Shown one piece after another: positions 1 to 6,113 of a stretch of DNA of 7,516 nucleotides. Position numbers and translations under genes: made by a program. Where the stretch lies: positions 1-7,516 of the forward strand of contig CAZMSZ010000364.1 in assembly GCA_964569055.1 (NCBI GenBank). The letters are read 5' to 3'. This DNA is from JAWLGW01 sp964569055. GTDB lineage: Bacteria; Planctomycetota; J058. How positions within the stretch are numbered: the stretch's first letter is position 1; every line of letters starts with the position of its first letter. The notes beneath the pieces were generated by a model. That model worked only from the letters and a program-made list of their open reading frames with translations. It was not told the origin of the DNA and did not search any database.

Positions 1-395
1 GGGGGGGGCTCGCCCGCGGCGGCCGCCACGACCCGGCCGAGCAGGTCCGCGTCGGTCCCGTCCTCGCCGCTGGCCGCCGAGGCCTCGACCAGCGTGGCCA
101 GGCGGTCGACCGCCTCGACGAGCAGGTCCAGCCCCGCGTCGGCCCGCGTCCGCACGGCGCGCGCCAGCCCCTCGGTCTCGTGGACCAGCGCGCCGAGCTC
201 GGTGAAGCCGAGCAGCCGGGCGGAGCCCTTGATCGTGTGGAGCTCGCGGTCGACCTCGTCGAGGAGCCGCGTGCGCTCCTCGGGGCCCGCGCCCGGGAGC
301 GCCTCCAGCGCGCGGGAGCAGGCGACCAGGCGCTCGAGCGACTCCTCCTGGAAGATCGCGAGGAACTCGGCGAACTCCTCGTCGTCCGCGCTCAT
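1..395 (-). CDS. cheA: CheA-type histidine kinase, N-terminal HPt (P1) part only
   Basis: Partial gene, cut by the left edge; 131 residues are visible. CheA autophosphorylates a His in its P1 (HPt) domain and passes the phosphate to response regulators while docked to CheW and MCP arrays in the cytoplasm. The visible part is an HPt domain: an acidic N-terminus, an amphipathic helix around residues 10-33, then the signature HTIKGSARLLGF, with His53 as the expected phosphoacceptor and the usual K-G-S/A after it. After residue 105 the sequence becomes a loose Ala/Gly/Asp linker, as between P1 and the next domain. The ATG overlaps the stop of the preceding CheW-like gene (ATGA), and GGAG lies 9 nt upstream. 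Kinase core, dimerisation and CheW-like domains would lie outside the window, so a shorter HPt protein or a CheA-receiver fusion cannot be excluded. The position after MCP and two CheW genes favours CheA. Confidence 0.85.
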   Translation of the reverse strand, partial: MSADDEEFAEFLAIFQEESLERLVACSRALEALPGAGPEERTRLLDEVDRELHTIKGSARLLGFTELGALVHETEGLARAVRTRADAGLDLLVEAVDRLATLVEASAASGEDGTDADLLGRVVAAAAGEPP

Positions 396-952
396 CCGCG
401 CGCGCTCCACACCCGTTGCGCGAGGTCCACCGGGTCGACCAGGAACGCGATCCCGCCCGCGGCCGCCGCTCCGGTGGACCGGTGGACCACCAGCGCGCCG
501 TCGGCCGCGCCCGGGGTCGTGGCCGGGAGCGAGACCAGGCCCCGCACCGCCAGCGGCGCGAGCAGGGGGGAGAGCACGGTCGGGAGCCGGTGGACCGTCC
601 GCAGGTCGGTCTGCACGAGCTGGCCGATCCTGCACACCTCCAGGCGATAGACCGCGTCGTAGGCGGGGACGAGCACCGACTCGGGGTCGGGCGCGCCCGC
701 CACGCCGAACGCGCTCCGGACGTCGAGCGGCCCGCGGATCGCCTCGTGCTCGACGCGGTCGGTCGCGCCCTCGATCGCGAGGATCGTCCGCAGGTCGAAC
801 ACGAGCTGGTGCGGACCGACCGCCACCCGCAGCAGGGTGGCGCGGGGCCCCTCCTCGCGGGTGACGCGCCCGACCTGCAGGGTGGAGGCCGCGGCGCGCC
901 CGCGGCCCGCCCGCCCAGCGCCGCCGTCGCGCTCGCCCAGGGCGCCGGTCAC
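392..952 (-). CDS. Divergent CheW-like adaptor protein
   Basis: A 186-residue protein, probably a second CheW-family scaffold linking receptors to CheA. After a Gly/Arg/Ala-rich N-terminal tail (residues 1-35) it follows the CheW pattern loosely: a strand pair near 38-61 (LLRVAVGPHQLVFDL), then RGPLDVRSAFG near 73-83, which resembles the CheW RG...V.DLR..G turn, and a second half near 92-145 ending in RGLVSL. The canonical segment between the first strands and the RG turn is shortened. The start is inferred. The frame is open far upstream, but that part lies inside the preceding cheW and reads as Arg-rich shadow sequence. GTG at 952 has GGGAG 8 nt upstream and lies just after the cheW stop. 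The gene ends in an ATGA overlap with cheA. The CheW assignment rests on context plus weak motifs; another CheA-associated adaptor is possible. Confidence 0.7.
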   Translation of the reverse strand: MTGALGERDGGAGRAGRGRAAASTLQVGRVTREEGPRATLLRVAVGPHQLVFDLRTILAIEGATDRVEHEAIRGPLDVRSAFGVAGAPDPESVLVPAYDAVYRLEVCRIGQLVQTDLRTVHRLPTVLSPLLAPLAVRGLVSLPATTPGAADGALVVHRSTGAAAAGGIAFLVDPVDLAQRVWSARG

Positions 953-960
953 GCGCGCCG

Positions 961-965
961 CTCCC
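961..965 (-). promoter_or_regulatory. Ribosome binding site for the CheW-like gene
   Basis: GGGAG, 8 nt before the GTG at 952. It supports this internal start over the much longer open frame upstream, which overlaps cheW. Confidence 0.6.
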
Positions 966-993
966 GCCGCGACGTGGCGCGGGCCTCCCCCAC

Positions 994-1533
994 TCAGGCC
1001 GCCCCGGCCATGCGCCGCTCGAGGAGGTCGAACAGCTTGGCGGGGTCGAGCACCCCCACGAGCTGCCCCTCCCGCTCGATCGTCCCCACGTAGATGTCGA
1101 GCTCCGTCGAGGGCACCGGCATGGTCTCGCCGCCGCGGACCCGCTGGAAGTCGGGGAGCGTCTCGCTCAGCAGCCCGAGGCGCCGCTCGCCGCCGTCGGT
1201 CACGACCAGCAAGCTCTTGGCGTCGGGCGTCGAGGTCCCCTCCTCGCCCGAGAGGAAGCTGCGCAGGTCGACGATGCACACCACCGAGCCCCGCAGCGTC
1301 GTCACCCCGCGCACGTACCTCGGGCTGCGCGGCACGGGCGTGACCAGGGGGACGCGCTCGGTCCGCTCGACCGCGTCGATCTCGAAGGCGAAGTCGCGCC
1401 CCCCGGTGCGGAACCGGATGATCTGGTAGTCGTCGGGGCGGCTCGCCTCGCCGCCGTCGGCGCGGGCCGCGTCCGCGGCCTCGAGCAGCTCGTCGAGCGG
1501 CTCGCGCTCGTCTCCGGGCTCGCTCGCGCTCAA
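994..1533 (-). CDS. cheW: Chemotaxis adaptor CheW
   Basis: CheW couples MCP signalling tips to the CheA regulatory domain. The protein is 179 residues. Residues 1-35 are an acidic, Ala-rich tail not typical of minimal CheW. The domain runs from about 36 to 175: the first strands (YQIIRFRTGGRDFAFEIDAVE), then VTPVPRSPRYVRGV, then the hallmark TLRGSVVCIVDLRSFL near 79-94, and a second half containing LLVVTDGGERRLGLL and the closing VGVLDPAKLFDLL helix. Length and motif order fit a normal, functional CheW. The start is an unusual TTG. It is supported by GAGG 7 nt upstream, and it begins 4 nt after the TAG stop of the MCP gene, so translation is probably coupled. It is the better conserved of the two CheW-type proteins here. 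Confidence 0.95.
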   Translation of the reverse strand: MSASEPGDEREPLDELLEAADAARADGGEASRPDDYQIIRFRTGGRDFAFEIDAVERTERVPLVTPVPRSPRYVRGVTTLRGSVVCIVDLRSFLSGEEGTSTPDAKSLLVVTDGGERRLGLLSETLPDFQRVRGGETMPVPSTELDIYVGTIEREGQLVGVLDPAKLFDLLERRMAGAA

Positions 1534-1537
1534 GGGG

Positions 1538-3079
1538 CTACCTCAGGCTGTCCAGGTCGATCGCCTCGGGGCCGGAGCGTCCGCGCGGCGCCGCGGGGCG
1601 CTCCGCGGTCTTGGAGGGCGATGCCTCGAACGTCATGATCACGGTCTGCAGGTCGTGGGCCAGCGCGGCCAGCTCGTTGGAGAGGCCCGTCACGCGCTTG
1701 GCGCCGCTGGCCACCTCCTCGGAGGCGCCGGCCACCTCGCGCACCGCGGTGGCGACCTGCGTGCTGGCGCTGCGCTGCTGGTTGGTGGCGAGCTCGATCT
1801 GGCGGGCCGCGTCGGTCGAGCGCTTGGTGATGTCGGTGATCGTCTCCAGGCACTCCTGCGCGCGCTTGGCGAGGTCGCGCCCGTGCTCGGCCCGCTTGAC
1901 CCCCTCCTCGGAGGCGAGCACGGCCGCGCTGATCTCGGCCTGGATCTCGGCGATCAGGCCCTCGATCTCGGAGGTCGACTCGACGACGTGGTTGGCGAGG
2001 TTGCGCACCTCCTCGGCCACCACGGCGAAGCCGCGCCCGGCCTCGCCGGCGCGGGCGGCCTCGATCGCGGCGTTGAGCGCCAGGAACTTGGACTGCTCGG
2101 CGATCCCCGTGATGAGGTCGGCCACCTTGCCGATCGAGCGCGACTTCTCGCCGAGGTCGAGCAGCCGCTGCGCGCCCTCCTGCGAGGCGATCACGATGTC
2201 GTTCATGCCGGCGCCCACGTCGCCGACCGCCTGGTTGCCCTGCTCGGCGCTGCGCAGCGAGTCGTCGGCCAGGCCGACCACGTTCTTGGCGATGTCGGCG
2301 ATGTGCCCCGACGAGGCCGCCAGCTCCTCCATGGTCGCCATGGTCTCGGTGATCGCCGCCGCCTGCTGCGTGGCGGAGGCGGCCTGGTCGCGCGAGGCGG
2401 ACTGCAGCTCGCGGGCCGAGTCGTCGATCTTGGAGCTCGCCGCCCTGAGCTGGTCGAGCAGCAAGGTCAGCTTCTCGGTCATGCCCGCGAAGGCGGAGCC
2501 CAGGTTGCCCAGCCGGCCGGCCATGAACTCCTCGGGCCCGGTCAGGTCGCCCTGGGCGATGTCGTTGACCTTGCTCGACAGCTCGCGCAGGACCGCGAGC
2601 ATCTGCCGGAACGCGGCGGAGAGGTCGCCGCGCACGTGCTCGGTCTCGAAGGCCGCGTTCCACAGGTCGTCGCGCGCGATGGCGTCGGCCTGCGCGGCGA
2701 GGCTCTCCTGGGCCGAGAGCAGCTCGTCGAGGCTGACGTACAGGGCGTCGATCTCGTTGGTCGGCGAGAGGGCCGCCGCGTCGACGTGGGTCTCGAGCCG
2801 CTGGCGGACCGCCGCGAGGTCGCCCTCGCGCGCGAGCTGCCGGAGCATGGCGGAGAGCAGCTTCACGCGGTCGACCACGACCCAGCGCACGACCCCGCAC
2901 ACCAGCGCCACGGGCAGGACGGCCGCGATCAGGGTGAGCGTGGCCCAGGCGAGCGGGGAGTCGCTGGCCCGCACGAGCTCGGTCAGGAACAGGGTGACGA
3001 TGAGCCCGTCCAGGGCGACGGCCACGAACGCCACCGCCAGGAGCTGACCGAGGAGACCCAGTCGGAGGAAAGCGTTCAC
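1538..3079 (-). CDS. Methyl-accepting chemotaxis protein with minimal periplasmic loop
   Basis: A 513-residue membrane receptor that should control CheA through CheW. Two hydrophobic segments (about 5-35 and 44-70) are separated by only about nine residues (ASDSP region), so there is essentially no periplasmic sensor. Two HAMP-like stretches follow: about 64-128 (with NEIDALYVSLDELL) and about 150-212 (DIAQGDL, then LGNLGSAFAGM). The long signalling coiled coil runs from about 215 to 485. Its hairpin tip near 325-365 contains EQSKFLALNAAIEAARAGE and GRGFAVVAEEVRNLA. A perfect methylation-type pattern is visible at AGASEEVASG (450-459), with looser ones near ATQQA (236-240) and TMEEL (249-253). 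No CheR-docking pentapeptide is seen at the C-terminus. The GTG start overlaps the FHA gene stop (GTGA). It has only a weak ribosome site, so coupled translation is likely. Input may come from membrane or cytoplasmic partners such as the two upstream genes. Confidence 0.95.
   Translation of the reverse strand: MNAFLRLGLLGQLLAVAFVAVALDGLIVTLFLTELVRASDSPLAWATLTLIAAVLPVALVCGVVRWVVVDRVKLLSAMLRQLAREGDLAAVRQRLETHVDAAALSPTNEIDALYVSLDELLSAQESLAAQADAIARDDLWNAAFETEHVRGDLSAAFRQMLAVLRELSSKVNDIAQGDLTGPEEFMAGRLGNLGSAFAGMTEKLTLLLDQLRAASSKIDDSARELQSASRDQAASATQQAAAITETMATMEELAASSGHIADIAKNVVGLADDSLRSAEQGNQAVGDVGAGMNDIVIASQEGAQRLLDLGEKSRSIGKVADLITGIAEQSKFLALNAAIEAARAGEAGRGFAVVAEEVRNLANHVVESTSEIEGLIAEIQAEISAAVLASEEGVKRAEHGRDLAKRAQECLETITDITKRSTDAARQIELATNQQRSASTQVATAVREVAGASEEVASGAKRVTGLSNELAALAHDLQTVIMTFEASPSKTAERPAAPRGRSGPEAIDLDSLR
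1541..1544 (-). promoter_or_regulatory. Ribosome binding site supporting the TTG start of cheW
   Basis: GAGG within the last codons of the MCP gene, 7 nt before TTG at 1533. It decides the rare start codon, since no ATG or GTG in the frame lies close by. Confidence 0.6.
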
Positions 3080-3612
3080 TTCTTGATGCGCCGGTAGAAG
3101 TCGAGGAACTGGAAGAACCCCGTGGGAGTGAAGAACTGCACCTTGACCCCGGGGCCGAAGCGGAGGCTGTCCTGGTCGGCGAGGCGGGTCGGGGCCTCGG
3201 GGGCGAGGCGCTCGCCGTTGAGCCACGTCCCGTTGGAGGAGCCGACGTCCGCCACGAAGAACACCCGCTCCTCGCCCGAGCCGTCGAGCGTGAACCGGGC
3301 GTGCTCCGCCGAGACGGTGCCGTCCTCGATCTGGATGTCGCAGCGCTCCTCGCGCCCGAGCACCACCGCCTCGCGCTCGGGGTCCCCGGGGCACACCCGG
3401 TGGATCCACACGTCGTTCTCGGCGAACCCGTCGCCGATCGGCGCGTGCGCCTTCCTCAGCCGGGCCGTGGCGCGGTCCTCGCGGACGGGGACGGCGCTCC
3501 CGAGGGTCCGCTCGCGCACCAGGAAGGGGAACGGGAACTCGGCCACGAAGGCCGCCTCCCGGTGGAGGTGGGCCGTGGCCCGGATGAAGTCCTCGATCCG
3601 CTCCGCGCGCAC
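3076..3612 (-). CDS. FHA-domain protein
   Basis: A 178-residue soluble protein. FHA domains bind phosphothreonine peptides, usually made by Ser/Thr kinases. The domain lies at about 80-160 with the expected binding residues: LGREERCDIQIED (Gly86, Arg87), Ser101 and His104 in TVSAEHARF, then DVGSSNGTWLNGERL (Ser125/Ser126, Asn127) and DQDSLRFG. It therefore looks binding-competent. The first 80 residues match nothing I can name. They contain amphipathic and aromatic stretches (EFPFPFLVRE), and the C-terminus adds an aromatic/basic tail (TGFFQFLDFYRRIKK). The GTG start has GGGGAG 7 nt upstream, overlapping the stop of the preceding gene with a 4-nt gap. The gene ends in a GTGA overlap with the MCP gene. 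An FHA gene coupled to an MCP suggests it feeds a phosphothreonine signal to the receptor array; this is inference. Confidence 0.93.
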   Translation of the reverse strand: MRAERIEDFIRATAHLHREAAFVAEFPFPFLVRERTLGSAVPVREDRATARLRKAHAPIGDGFAENDVWIHRVCPGDPEREAVVLGREERCDIQIEDGTVSAEHARFTLDGSGEERVFFVADVGSSNGTWLNGERLAPEAPTRLADQDSLRFGPGVKVQFFTPTGFFQFLDFYRRIKK

Positions 3613-3616
3613 GCCG

Positions 3617-4381
3617 CTACTCCCCGTCGTGCCCCGACGTGTCGACCTTCACCCTGAGCGTCGAGAGCATCCGCTGGATGCGCTCCTCGATCCGATTGAC
3701 CCCGATCACGTTGTCGAGCACCACCGAGCGCTCGGAGCCGTGGGGGTGGAGGACGATCCGGCCGGCCCCGCCCATGGCGAAGAACAGGCAGTACTCGAAC
3801 AGGTCGGGGATCTCCTTGTGGAGGCGGAGGCTCGGGGCCGGGAACCGCTGCAGGTCCCCCAAGAACCCCTTGTGGTGCAGGATCTCGTTGTGGGTGATCT
3901 CCCAGTAGTCGAACTTGCCCACCACCGCCACGCCCGCGAACACCACCGCCAGGGCGGCGGCCATCATGAGATACATGTGGGGATGGGCCACGAGCCGGAT
4001 GTGGCTCAGCGCCTCCTGGACGGGCCGCACGACGTCGACGTTCTGATCCAGCAGGATGATCCCGAGCGTGGCCATGCCGAAGAACAGCAGCACCGCCACG
4101 AACTCGCCGCGGGTGAAGTCGAAGGCGAGCGCGAGGATGTTGGCCGCGAACGTCCACCAGAACAGCCGCCCCGGGCCGAGCGGCAGCTTCTCGACGTCGA
4201 TCGGGCCGCCATCGGCCGCGAGGTAGGTCCAGATCGCCGCGATCACCGCCGCGAGCAGCGTCGGGTAGAGGAAGATCACCTTCGGCCACTGGCGGATCAC
4301 CACGCTGTTGCAGTCGTCTTCGGCCTTGCGGGCCGGCGCCTGCGGGGTCCTCTCCGGCGGGGTCGCGGGCTGATCGGTCAT
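3617..4381 (-). CDS. Four-helix membrane protein with C-terminal soluble domain, possibly PH-like
   Basis: A 254-residue protein of unknown function, first gene of the Che operon. A Pro/Ala-rich N-terminal tail (1-30) is followed by four hydrophobic segments at about 33-55 (VIFLYPTLLAAVIAAIW), 72-89, 94-112 (FVAVLLFFGMATLGIILL) and 134-156 (YLMMAAALAVVFAGVAVVG). The remaining 98 residues are soluble. They include DYWEITHNEILHHKGFLGD (158-176) and RSVVLDNVIGVNRIEERIQ (218-236). The pattern of 'aromatic-X-I-T-X-N-E-I-L-X-X-K-G' and a later 'V-L-X-N-V' strand and helix recalls bacterial PH-like membrane proteins, but I cannot confirm the fold. The ATG start has GAGG 11 nt upstream, and a TAGAAT box lies further up. 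It could be a membrane anchor or sensor feeding the FHA protein and the loop-less MCP; this is inference from gene order only. Confidence 0.85.
   Translation of the reverse strand: MTDQPATPPERTPQAPARKAEDDCNSVVIRQWPKVIFLYPTLLAAVIAAIWTYLAADGGPIDVEKLPLGPGRLFWWTFAANILALAFDFTRGEFVAVLLFFGMATLGIILLDQNVDVVRPVQEALSHIRLVAHPHMYLMMAAALAVVFAGVAVVGKFDYWEITHNEILHHKGFLGDLQRFPAPSLRLHKEIPDLFEYCLFFAMGGAGRIVLHPHGSERSVVLDNVIGVNRIEERIQRMLSTLRVKVDTSGHDGE
3620..3625 (-). promoter_or_regulatory. Ribosome binding site of the FHA gene
   Basis: GGGGAG, 7 nt before the GTG at 3612 and overlapping the end of the membrane-protein gene. It supports the GTG start and translational coupling. Confidence 0.6.
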
Positions 4382-4412
4382 CGGGGCTCGAACCTCGTGG
4401 GTTGGCGGCGCG

Positions 4413-4418
4413 ATTCTA
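4413..4418 (-). promoter_or_regulatory. Candidate -10 box of the Che operon
   Basis: TAGAAT (5 of 6 to TATAAT) stands out in very GC-rich DNA. It predicts transcription starting near 4406 and a leader of about 25 nt that includes GAGG at 4393-4396 before the ATG at 4381. The hexamer 17 bp upstream (TAGCGG) does not resemble TTGACA, so the sigma class is unclear. The operon may also be read through from the kinase gene. Confidence 0.4.
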
Positions 4419-4426
4419 CTCGCGTC

Positions 4427-4451
4427 GCCGGGCGCCCGCTACGCGCCCGGC
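4427..4451 (-). terminator. Strong GC hairpin at the end of the histidine kinase gene
   Basis: A perfect 9-bp inverted repeat (GCCGGGCGC / GCGCCCGGC) with a 7-nt loop that contains the TAG stop of the kinase gene at 4439-4441. There is no T-run after it on either strand, so it is not a canonical intrinsic terminator. It could act as a U-less terminator, an RNA-stabilising 3' end or a partial block between kinase and Che operon. Confidence 0.35.
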
Positions 4452-5971
4452 TCACCGCGCCGCGCCAGCGGCAGTCGGATCGTGAAGCAGGTCCCTTCGC
4501 CGACCCGGCTCTCCACCTCGACGGAGCCGCCGAGCTCCTCGATCACGCGCTGGGTGATGTACAGGCCGAGGCCGGTGCCGTGGTCCTTGGTGGTGAAGAA
4601 CGGCTTGAAGATGTTCTCGAGCCGCCGCGGCGGGATCCCCGGGCCGCGGTCGCGGATCGCGATCGCCGCGAACCCGCCGGCGTCCTCGCGGCGCGTCGAG
4701 ATCCGCAGCAGGCGCGCCTCGAACGGCACGTCGAGGTCGAGCAGCGCGTGGACCGCGTTGACCACGATGTTCACCAGCGCCTGCTGCAAGCGCGACGACT
4801 CGGCCCGCACGCGCGGCGCGCGCGGATCGAGGTCGAGCGCGAGGTTGACCTTCTCGACCCCGAGGTGCTTGCCGAGCACGCGCAGCGTGCGGGTCACCAG
4901 CCCGTTGAGGTCCTCCTCCACGCGGTGCGCCGGCTTCGCCTGGCGGGAGTACTGCAGCATGTTGTTGGCGATCGTCTGGCAGCTGATCCCCGACTCGAGC
5001 ACCATGTCGAACACCTGCCGCACCTCGCGCCCGAGGTCGCGCAGCGCGTCGGCCGCCGCCGGGTCGGCGATCTTCTCCGCCGCCTGATCGGCCCCCTCGG
5101 CCAGCTCGAGCCCCATCTCGGCGCAGCCCGTGACGCTGGTCAGGGTGTTGTTGATCTCGTGGGCGATCGAGGCCAACAGGCTGCCCAGGGTCGCCAGCCG
5201 CTCGCTGTGGAACAGCTGCTGCTCGAGGTGCTTCTCGATCGAGCGGTCGGCCACGATCGCCACGGCGCCCGTGACCGCGCCGTCCACCCGGCGCAGGACC
5301 GAGGTGGTCACGTCGAGGAACACGCGCTGCTCGGCGCTCTCGAGCGCGATCGTGCGGGTGCGCGCGCGCTCCTCGCTGAGGGTCTCGACGACCATTTGCA
5401 CGATCGGGACCGCGGCCACGGCCTCGCTCGCGGCGCCCTGACCGTCCTCCTCGCCCAGGATCCGCGCGGCCTCGGGGTTGCGGAACACGATCCGGCCGTC
5501 GCGGTCCATCACCAGGATCCCCTGGCCCACCCCGTTCAGCACGTCCTCGTGGAACTTGCGCACCCGCAGCCGCTCCTCGTGCTCGCGCCGGCGGTGCGCG
5601 ACGTCGCGCACCCGCGCCGCGCCGCGCTGCGCGAGCTGGCCGAGCACGTCCGCCATCTCCGGCGAGAGCGCCCCGTCCTCGAGGGCCACGTAGCCGAGCG
5701 CCCCGCGCGCGCTGGCGTGCGCCGCCGCCAACGCGCTGTCGACGTCGCCCACCGCGATCGCCGGGAGCGCGTCGTCGAGCTGGCGGAGCCGATCGAGGAG
5801 GGCCGCCTCCCCCGAGAGGGGCAGCACCACGCCCTCCGCCTCGCGCGAGCGGACGGCCTCGAGCACGACCTCGGGGTCCGGCGTGCGCGAGACCCGGTGG
5901 CCCGCGGACTCGAGCGCGGCGGCCACCGCGCCGTAGCTCCCGGGGCGCGGCTCGAGGCAGATCACCCTCAT
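4439..5971 (-). CDS. PAS-domain histidine kinase with N-terminal pseudo-receiver
   Basis: A 510-residue cytoplasmic kinase with no membrane segments. Residues 1-115 look like a receiver fold (MRVICLEPR strand, EGVVLPLSGE, LPAIAVG, GALGYVALE) but lack the phosphoacceptor Asp, the Thr/Ser and the Lys, so it should not be phosphorylated. A charged helix (117-140) leads to a PAS domain at about 141-240 (VLNGVGQGILVMDRDGRIVFRN). HisKA follows, with LATLGSLLASIAHEINNTLT and His271 as phosphoacceptor. The HATPase has an N box (LVNIVVNAVHALLD, 399-412), a G1 box (DRGPGIPP, 441-448), an F box (IFKPFFTTK, 454-462) and a G2 box (GTGLGLYI, 465-472). The spacing from His271 to YSRQAK is longer than usual. 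The chosen ATG begins the first receiver strand; the 38 upstream in-frame residues are Arg/Pro-rich and unconvincing. The phosphate partner is unknown; the divergent receiver-kinase gene is the closest candidate. Confidence 0.93.
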   Translation of the reverse strand: MRVICLEPRPGSYGAVAAALESAGHRVSRTPDPEVVLEAVRSREAEGVVLPLSGEAALLDRLRQLDDALPAIAVGDVDSALAAAHASARGALGYVALEDGALSPEMADVLGQLAQRGAARVRDVAHRRREHEERLRVRKFHEDVLNGVGQGILVMDRDGRIVFRNPEAARILGEEDGQGAASEAVAAVPIVQMVVETLSEERARTRTIALESAEQRVFLDVTTSVLRRVDGAVTGAVAIVADRSIEKHLEQQLFHSERLATLGSLLASIAHEINNTLTSVTGCAEMGLELAEGADQAAEKIADPAAADALRDLGREVRQVFDMVLESGISCQTIANNMLQYSRQAKPAHRVEEDLNGLVTRTLRVLGKHLGVEKVNLALDLDPRAPRVRAESSRLQQALVNIVVNAVHALLDLDVPFEARLLRISTRREDAGGFAAIAIRDRGPGIPPRRLENIFKPFFTTKDHGTGLGLYITQRVIEELGGSVEVESRVGEGTCFTIRLPLARRGEPGA

Positions 5972-5979
5972 GGACCGCC

Positions 5980-5985
5980 AAGCTA
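5980..5985 (-). promoter_or_regulatory. Candidate -10 box of the histidine kinase gene
   Basis: TAGCTT on the minus strand fits the TAnnnT pattern and lies 8 nt before the ATG at 5971, predicting a transcript that begins within about 2 nt of the start codon. No clear -35 box is seen. No good ribosome site precedes the ATG, which agrees with a leaderless message. Confidence 0.3.
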
Positions 5986-6113
5986 CCCGATCGATCGACG
6001 CGCTGCGCGCCCGCCCGGGCCAGGGGAGGTGCGCGCCTCGAGCGGAGCGCGCGCCGGGGTCATGTTCGGGCGCCGCGGGCCCCACGCGCGTAGCGGCTGA
6101 CGGAGGTGCACGC

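Noticed and set aside
1..8. Run of eight G at the left edge
   Set aside because: On the minus strand it encodes Pro codons in the CheA linker and the frame is open up to the edge. It could be a slippage or sequencing-error site, but nothing in the window shows one.
953..1279. Upstream extension of the CheW-like gene
   Set aside because: This part lies within cheW in another frame and reads as Arg/Ala/Gly-rich shadow. GTG 952 with its ribosome site is a better start.
1530..2900. Minus-strand 456-codon frame overlapping the MCP gene
   Set aside because: It is an Arg/Gly-rich alternative frame of the MCP coding sequence with no motifs of its own.
1611..3097. Two plus-strand open frames of about 480 codons antisense to the MCP gene
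   Set aside because: They are mirror products of the G/C-rich third positions of the MCP gene. Neither shows domain motifs, and one is a low-complexity Gly/Leu/Asp/Arg sequence.
3080..3409. Upstream extension of the MCP gene by 110 codons
   Set aside because: It overlaps the FHA gene, and its sequence is Arg/Gly/Pro-rich without membrane or sensor features. The GTGA overlap at 3076-3079 gives a natural start.
6028..6055. Imperfect GC hairpin around CTCGAG in the divergent region
   Set aside because: It consists mainly of alternating GC repeats, which pair by chance in such DNA. It lies outside both predicted transcripts, so it was not called as a terminator.
5972..6085. 38-codon extension of the histidine kinase gene
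   Set aside because: The added residues are Arg/Pro/Ala-rich, while the ATG at 5971 begins exactly at the first strand of the receiver-like domain.
3122..6100. Plus-strand open frame of 992 codons antisense to the FHA, membrane and kinase genes
   Set aside because: It runs across three convincing minus-strand genes, is extremely rich in Arg, His, Leu and Val as expected of a high-GC shadow frame, and has no recognisable domain.
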